DNA from: CAYZWU01 sp964482235
GTDB lineage: Bacteria > Planctomycetota > B15-G4 > CAYZWU01
NCBI GenBank assembly: GCA_964482235.1
Contig: CAYZWU010000065.1
Location: 1-27,115 of the forward strand
DNA: 27,115 nucleotides
Direction: 5' to 3'
Shown here: piece after piece, positions 22,840 through 27,115 of the stretch
Layout: each line of letters opens with the position of its first letter
Position numbering within the stretch: the stretch's first letter is position 1
Made by a program: the position numbers and the translations under genes
Notes under the pieces: generated by a model
Told to the model about the DNA's origin: nothing
Databases searched by the model: none
Seen by the model: only the letters and a program-made list of their open reading frames with translations

Positions 22840-25800
22840 TCGACCGCCGAGATCTTGATCCGCTCCCCGTCGCCGGAACCGTCCGCCTCCGCGGAACCGG
22901 AGATCAGCGCCTCCGCCTCGTCGAGGAAGGGGCGGCTCCGTTCATTCGCCGCCCATTGCGGCTCTTCCATCAGGGTGCGGGCTCTCCCGAGCGTGGCATC
23001 CGCCTCGACGGCGTGGCCGAGCCGGTAATGAGCCATGGCGATGAACGCCACATCGTGAGGCACGCCTCCTTCCACGACCTTCGAGTTGAGCCGATCGGAA
23101 TCGAGGAGCGTGGCCAGGGCCTCCTCGTAGAGGCCGGCGCGATACTGCGCCACGCCGAGAGTGTTGAGAAAGTAGCCGTTTTCCTGTTCTAGACCGCTGG
23201 CGGCCTTGGCATAGCGGATCGCGGTGCGGTACGATTCGGCGCCCCCCCCCGGCGACCGGGCGAGTTCCCATGCTGCGCGATCGAGCTCCTCGGGATCGTC
23301 GCTTCTCTGCACAGCAAAGCGCAGAGCCGCGTTGCGGGCCGGCTCGGCAAGCGTCCGGTCCTTCTCTATCTGCGCCTTCACATCGACCACGAAGCGAAGC
23401 TCGGCAAAGAGCGACTCCACGAGCTCGGCGGCCTTCTCTTCACCTGGATTCCAGACATGGAACTCCTTCTTCTCCTGGAAGGTCAGCTCGCGCGGCATCC
23501 TTGCCTCGGCAGCGGCGAGGAGACCATCGGACGGCGGCACATCCTCTCTCTGACCGACTGCCGACAGGGCATCCCAGATGCGGGCCGTCCCGTCCTCCGA
23601 CGAGGTGAGAAGCGCCTGGCCGTCTGCCGCGAAATCAGCAGCGATCACGGCGCCTTCGTGACCTTTCAGCACGGCAGTCTCGCTGCCCGTGATCCGATCC
23701 CAGAGCCGGGCCGTTCCATCATCGGAAACGGTGACCACCCATTGGCCGTTCGGGCAAAATAGCGAACCCCGCACGGGTCCGGCATGCCCCTGCAGGGTCA
23801 TGGTCTCCTGACCGCTTCCCATCTCCCAGATGCGGGCCGTCCCGTCGGTCGAGGCGGTGACCACGTGGCTGATGTCGGGGCTGCAATCGATGTCCGTGAC
23901 GGCGCCTTCGTGTCCGATGATCTGCACCATGGCCGCACCAGTGACGGCATCCCAGGTGCGGGCCGTCTCGTCGAGCGATGCGGTGACCAGGCTCTTGCCG
24001 TCCGAGCTGAACCGGACCGAGGTGATGGCCCCCTCGTGGCCCTGAAGGGTGACGATCTCCACGCCGATCTCGGCATCCCAGATGCGCACCGATCCATCGG
24101 ACGAACCCACGACGACCCTCCAGCCGTCGGGGCTGAAGCCAACGGCCGTGATGCTGCCGGCGTTCCCCCCGAGCGAGTGGAGCTCCTCCCCGCTCGAGCT
24201 ATCCCAGATTCCAGCCGTTCCATCGGCCGAGCCGGTCACGACGCGCAGTCCGTCAGGGCTGAAGGCCGCATCGTTGATCCTGCCCTCGTGCCCTTTCAGG
24301 CGGACGATCTCCTCGCCAGTGGCAGCGGACCGTATCGATGCGGAGGCATCATGCGAGGCCACCACGACTCTCAGGCCGTCGGGGCTCAGGCCGGCTGTCG
24401 CGATCCCGCTGTGGGCCAGGGTGCGGCGTTCGTGGCAAAGATTCCATGCGGCGAGCAACGCCTTGTCGGATGCAGGACCAGGACTCCGTCTGGCACTCTC
24501 GATGGCAAGCAGCAAAGCCTGTCCGGGATTCTTCGAGAGGATGGAAGCCGACTGGACGGCGAACCGAAGCCCCTCGGATCGTGCCAGCGCGGCGGCCAGG
24601 CTCGCGTTCGAGTTCTCCAGTCCGGAGACGGAGCCCTTCAAGCCGTCGCGCTCCAGGACAGCCTGCTCGCATCGAGCTGCGGCGTCGCTCATCGCCATCG
24701 TGGACCAGGCGACATACCAGCCGAGCCCGGCCAGGCACCCGATGACCACGACGATCGGGAGCAACCTGTTCTGCCACCATGATCTCGGCCATGCGCCGGC
24801 CAGCCTGGCCGGCGCTACTGTTCTCGCAGGGAAACGCTCCTTCACCCTGTTGCCGCTGCTGAAGACCGCGACTTCGCTGCGCTCGGGAGCCTGGCCGGTC
24901 TCGAGTCCGGCCTCGAGCTCTTCAACTGCAGGCGATTCCGCATCGGTCTGCTCGACCTGCGGAGCGGCTTCGAGCTCTTCCGCGGCGGTGGGTACGGATT
25001 CCAGAGTGTTGATTTCCGGCGCGGACTCGAGCTTTATCGTTTCAGTCGGTGCTCCTTCAGGCTGGTCGAACTCCGGTGCGGCATCGAGCTCTTCAACTGC
25101 GGGCGATTCCGCATCGGAATGCTCGACCTCCGGCGCGGCCTCGAGCTCCTCGGGCGAGGGAGCGGCATCCTGATCCCGGGTCGGCTCCTTCACTGCCGTC
25201 TCGGAAGGCTCCGAAGTCTCGGTCTCGTCGGCTGCGTCCATCGTGGCCACGGCGACATCCCTGTCGAGTTCCTCCTTCTCGCACACCTCCGGCGGTTGGG
25301 CCGGTGCAGCCTTCAGTGCGAGTTCCATCTCGGGGGTCATCATCGATCCGGGAGCCTCAGCAGTCTCGGGCTCGGCATCCTGATCCTGCCGGCTCGACTC
25401 GCCGGCATCGAGGCCGCTCTTCTTCGTCGCCTCGAGGAAGACCGGTTCGGCGGCGGCGGTGCTTGCAGGTTCAGCCGTCGCCTCCTGCGTCATCTCGTAC
25501 TCGGCATTCAGGCCGACCGTGGTTGCCGGTTCCGGCGGACTGTCCGGTGCAGCCTCGAGTGCCAGGCCGAGCTCGGATGAGATGAGCGGCTGATCGACCT
25601 TCTCAGGTTCGGATCCGGCCTGCGGCGGAGACGGCGACTCTGCATCGACCTGGAATGCATCATCAGCTTCGACCTCACCGGTCGAGCCTGCGAGATCGGA
25701 TTCGAGCTCCTCCGCTGGAAACGGATCGACCTCTTCGGTGGGTTCGGCCAGGTCGAACCCGGAATCCTCCGCGGGCTCCGGATCCGCTTCACCGGCGGAG

Positions 25801-26114
25801 TCGGCGGAAACCGATTCCAGCTCTTCCCCGGGATCCGGCTCCATCTGATCCTGGGTATCGGCAGGAATCGATTCGGGCTCTGTCGCGTCCAACGACGCGA
25901 CCGACTCGTCGACGAGCCCCTCGTCCTCGAGCTCCTGCAGAAGCGCCTTGAACTCCTTCTGGAGTTCCGGATACCAGAAGATGTACTGCTCCGGCTCGAC
26001 CATCTCTCCCGACTTCCGCCGGTCCAGGAACTCCTGGAAGATGATTTCCGCCTTCCTTCTCTGCTCGCTGTTCTCTTGCGGGGCGCCGCCGCCCTGCATC
26101 TGATCGAAACTCAT
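22815..26114 (-). CDS. Large membrane-anchored WD40 propeller/TPR protein with acidic repetitive N-terminus
   Basis: The product has 1099 residues from the ATG at 26114, which has GGAAGGAG 6 bases upstream; a GTG at 26144 would add 10. Residues 15-60 (AEIIFQEFLDRRKSGEMVEP, FWYPELQKEFKALL) resemble the segment preceding the kinase domain in many planctomycete-type Ser/Thr kinases, but no kinase follows. Residues 60-430 are acidic and rich in Pro, Ala and Glu. One transmembrane helix lies near 449-471 (LLPIVVVIGCLAGLGWYVA), then a short coiled-coil. Seven WD repeats (about 568-850) with SPDG, DGTARIWD and GHEG motifs suggest one seven-bladed propeller; the first blade is degenerate. TPR-like repeats follow (about 950-1050). 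It is probably a scaffold; the function is unknown. Confidence 0.85.
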   Translation of the reverse strand: MSFDQMQGGGAPQENSEQRRKAEIIFQEFLDRRKSGEMVEPEQYIFWYPELQKEFKALLQELEDEGLVDESVASLDATEPESIPADTQDQMEPDPGEELESVSADSAGEADPEPAEDSGFDLAEPTEEVDPFPAEELESDLAGSTGEVEADDAFQVDAESPSPPQAGSEPEKVDQPLISSELGLALEAAPDSPPEPATTVGLNAEYEMTQEATAEPASTAAAEPVFLEATKKSGLDAGESSRQDQDAEPETAEAPGSMMTPEMELALKAAPAQPPEVCEKEELDRDVAVATMDAADETETSEPSETAVKEPTRDQDAAPSPEELEAAPEVEHSDAESPAVEELDAAPEFDQPEGAPTETIKLESAPEINTLESVPTAAEELEAAPQVEQTDAESPAVEELEAGLETGQAPERSEVAVFSSGNRVKERFPARTVAPARLAGAWPRSWWQNRLLPIVVVIGCLAGLGWYVAWSTMAMSDAAARCEQAVLERDGLKGSVSGLENSNASLAAALARSEGLRFAVQSASILSKNPGQALLLAIESARRSPGPASDKALLAAWNLCHERRTLAHSGIATAGLSPDGLRVVVASHDASASIRSAATGEEIVRLKGHEGRINDAAFSPDGLRVVTGSADGTAGIWDSSSGEELHSLGGNAGSITAVGFSPDGWRVVVGSSDGSVRIWDAEIGVEIVTLQGHEGAITSVRFSSDGKSLVTASLDETARTWDAVTGAAMVQIIGHEGAVTDIDCSPDISHVVTASTDGTARIWEMGSGQETMTLQGHAGPVRGSLFCPNGQWVVTVSDDGTARLWDRITGSETAVLKGHEGAVIAADFAADGQALLTSSEDGTARIWDALSAVGQREDVPPSDGLLAAAEARMPRELTFQEKKEFHVWNPGEEKAAELVESLFAELRFVVDVKAQIEKDRTLAEPARNAALRFAVQRSDDPEELDRAAWELARSPGGGAESYRTAIRYAKAASGLEQENGYFLNTLGVAQYRAGLYEEALATLLDSDRLNSKVVEGGVPHDVAFIAMAHYRLGHAVEADATLGRARTLMEEPQWAANERSRPFLDEAEALISGSAEADGSGDGERIKISAVDQPGSDGD
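24913..24980 (-). repeat. Internal repeat in WD40-protein gene, copy A
   Basis: A 68-base stretch inside the low-complexity coding region is nearly identical to 25085-25152, with roughly eight differences. It encodes AAPQVEQTDAESPAVEEL. The match suggests a recent internal duplication in the acidic linker. Confidence 0.7.
25085..25152 (-). repeat. Internal repeat in WD40-protein gene, copy B
   Basis: This is the partner of 24913-24980. It encodes AAPEVEHSDAESPAVEEL, and the two copies begin 172 bases apart in the same orientation. Shorter, more diverged units of the same EELxxAPE type lie around them. Confidence 0.7.
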
Positions 26115-26203
26115 GGCCACTCCTTCCAGATGGATAAGCGCCACCGCTAGGAGTCCCTGCCGGACTCCCTGTCCATGACATGACGGACCGGTGACGTGCT
26201 ACT

Positions 26204-26216
26204 GATAAGACTTATC
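26204..26216. promoter_or_regulatory. GATAAG-A-CTTATC palindrome in divergent promoter region
   Basis: In the 234-base gap between the WD40 gene (minus) and the second DUF2961 gene (plus) lies a perfect six-base inverted repeat around a single A. Nearby are CATGACATG (26174-26182) and a direct repeat of ACTCCCTG (26149-26171 area). Any of these could be an operator; no regulator gene lies beside it. I found no small gene in the gap. Confidence 0.35.
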
Positions 26217-26348
26217 GGAAGGATTCAAAAAAATGGTGAGTGCTTGCCGGGAGTTTTCTCCCCGCTGATCAGCTCCATTTCCTGCAGGAGCCGCACCCTC
26301 TCGATAAAGTACTTTTTTTCCTCTTTCCGTTCCGCGAGAATCGCTGTC

Positions 26349-27115
26349 ATGAATACACGCAAAACACCAACCATGCCGCTTCTCATTGCCGCTCTCCTCC
26401 TGTCGTTCTCAGCCGGTGCCTCTTCCGGAGAAACGACGGACACACGCAGCCTCCTCGTCGAGATGATCGACCTGGAAGGGCTCTCTCTCTTCCCCAAGCC
26501 CTGGTTCACCTGCAAGCAGTTTTCCAGCTACGACAGGGCGTCCATTTCTCCGGATCAGGGCTGGTTCGCCAACCACGACTGCGGCAAATACCTCAGGAGC
26601 GAGACGAACGATGGGCGCACCGAGTACGTGATGATGGATGCCGAAGGACCCGGCGCCATCGTCCGCATCTGGTCCGCCAACCCGGGCGGAACGCTCCGAA
26701 TCTACATCGACGGATCCCCCGAGCCCGTCGTGGAAACGCCGATGACCGATTTCCTGAGCGGAAAAGCCGAGGGATTTCCGTTCCCGATCTGCCACACATC
26801 GAGCAAGGGGTGGAACTCCTACTATCCCGTTCCGTACAGCGGCCGATGCAAGGTCACCAGCGACGCGAACAACTTCTACTACCAGATCAACTACAGGACC
26901 TATCGGCCGGAAACGACCGTTGTCTCGTTCGACGCCGGCACGGCGGCCCGGCTCGGAGCGGAAGCGAAGCGCGTGGCCAGGGTGCTGGAACGAGGCGGCG
27001 ATGCGCCCGATCTTCGTGAGCGCTGCGTCGAGAGGCCCTTCTCCCTGAGCTGGAAGAAGGGGGCTCGCGGCAAGGTCAAGATGGCCACCGTCACTGGCGA
27101 GCAGGCGATCTGCTC
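26349..27115 (+). CDS. Secreted DUF2961 (GH172-type) protein, 5' part, cut by window edge
   Basis: An ATG at 26349 opens a frame that runs without a stop to the window end, giving 255 complete codons. The N-terminus is a Sec signal (PLLIAALLLSFSAGASS, cleavage near residue 27). DUF2961 features follow: FTCKQFSSYDRASISPDQGW, WFANHDCGKYLR, MMDAEGPGAIVRIWSANPGG, LRIYIDGSPEPVV, FPFPICHTSSKGWNSYYPVP and NNFYYQINYRTY. The SSYDR, GPGAIVRIW and IDG motifs correspond to SSYDRDGG and GAGTIRRIF in the protein at 16589-18046. Catalytic glutamates of GH172 cannot be checked because the C-terminus is missing. No clear ribosome binding site precedes the ATG. Confidence 0.82.
   Translation, partial: MNTRKTPTMPLLIAALLLSFSAGASSGETTDTRSLLVEMIDLEGLSLFPKPWFTCKQFSSYDRASISPDQGWFANHDCGKYLRSETNDGRTEYVMMDAEGPGAIVRIWSANPGGTLRIYIDGSPEPVVETPMTDFLSGKAEGFPFPICHTSSKGWNSYYPVPYSGRCKVTSDANNFYYQINYRTYRPETTVVSFDAGTAARLGAEAKRVARVLERGGDAPDLRERCVERPFSLSWKKGARGKVKMATVTGEQAIC

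Noticed and set aside
24049..25173. Ser/Pro-rich plus-strand frame of 374 codons within the WD40 gene
   Set aside because: It is the antisense of acidic repeats and WD repeats; the minus strand carries intact SPDG and DGTARIWD motifs.
26225..26515. 96-codon minus-strand frame in the divergent gap
   Set aside because: It overlaps the 5' half of the DUF2961 signal peptide and N-terminus and has no ribosome binding site or recognisable motif.
26240..27019. 259-codon plus-strand frame near the window end
   Set aside because: It is a different frame from the DUF2961 gene at 26349, Arg/His/Pro-rich and without motifs; the edge-truncated frame is the real gene.

Overview
The window is a gene-dense, GC-rich stretch of a bacterial chromosome. 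No intergenic gap exceeds about 235 bases, and I saw no rRNA, tRNA, CRISPR array, transposase or integrase. Sec and Tat signal peptides and a respiratory complex I point to a free-living, probably Gram-negative bacterium. The sensor-type [FeFe]-hydrogenase, radical SAM enzyme and Ni/Co importer suggest at least a partly anaerobic life. The type II methionine aminopeptidase, the WD40/TPR giant with a low-complexity N-terminus and two DUF2961 (GH172-type) proteins look like an uncultured Planctomycetota/FCB-like lineage, but I cannot fix the phylum from this window.

Layout. (1) 1-5817, plus strand: the 3' end of a nuo operon (nuoI tail, nuoJ, K, L, M, N), with start/stop overlaps between most genes. 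(2) 5985-6620, plus strand: a small PAS plus histidine-phosphotransfer (DHp) protein lacking a kinase ATPase domain, followed by a two-strand G-rich intergenic block. (3) 14627-6738, minus strand: seven genes in one direction. They are two paralogous exported helical proteins, a Tat-signal AmrS-type radical SAM enzyme, a membrane-bound spermidine-synthase-like protein, a DRTGG protein, a small GHKL ATPase and an H-cluster [FeFe]-hydrogenase-like iron-sulfur protein. (4) 15448-14789, minus strand: elbB, divergent from a type II methionine aminopeptidase gene (15646-16548, plus). (5) 18046-16589, minus strand: a secreted DUF2961 protein. (6) 21711-18149, minus strand: an energy-coupling-factor Ni/Co importer (cbiM, cbiQ, cbiO) translationally coupled to a FAD-dependent oxidoreductase. 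(7) 21847-22839, plus strand: pdxA, whose 3' end overlaps the convergent 26114-22815 WD40/TPR membrane protein. (8) 26349 to the window end, plus strand: a second DUF2961 protein, cut by the window edge.

How the parts may work together. Complex I is standard energy metabolism. The most interesting region is 5985-14627. The hydrogenase-like protein keeps all four H-cluster cysteines but has Met where catalytic enzymes have the proton-relay Cys. It sits with a DRTGG protein and a stand-alone GHKL ATPase, and faces a PAS-DHp protein that lacks an ATPase domain. This looks like a redox/H2 sensing module, possibly with a split kinase. Whether the upstream exported proteins, Tat-AmrS and membrane aminopropyltransferase-like protein belong to the same module is inference from shared direction and tight spacing.
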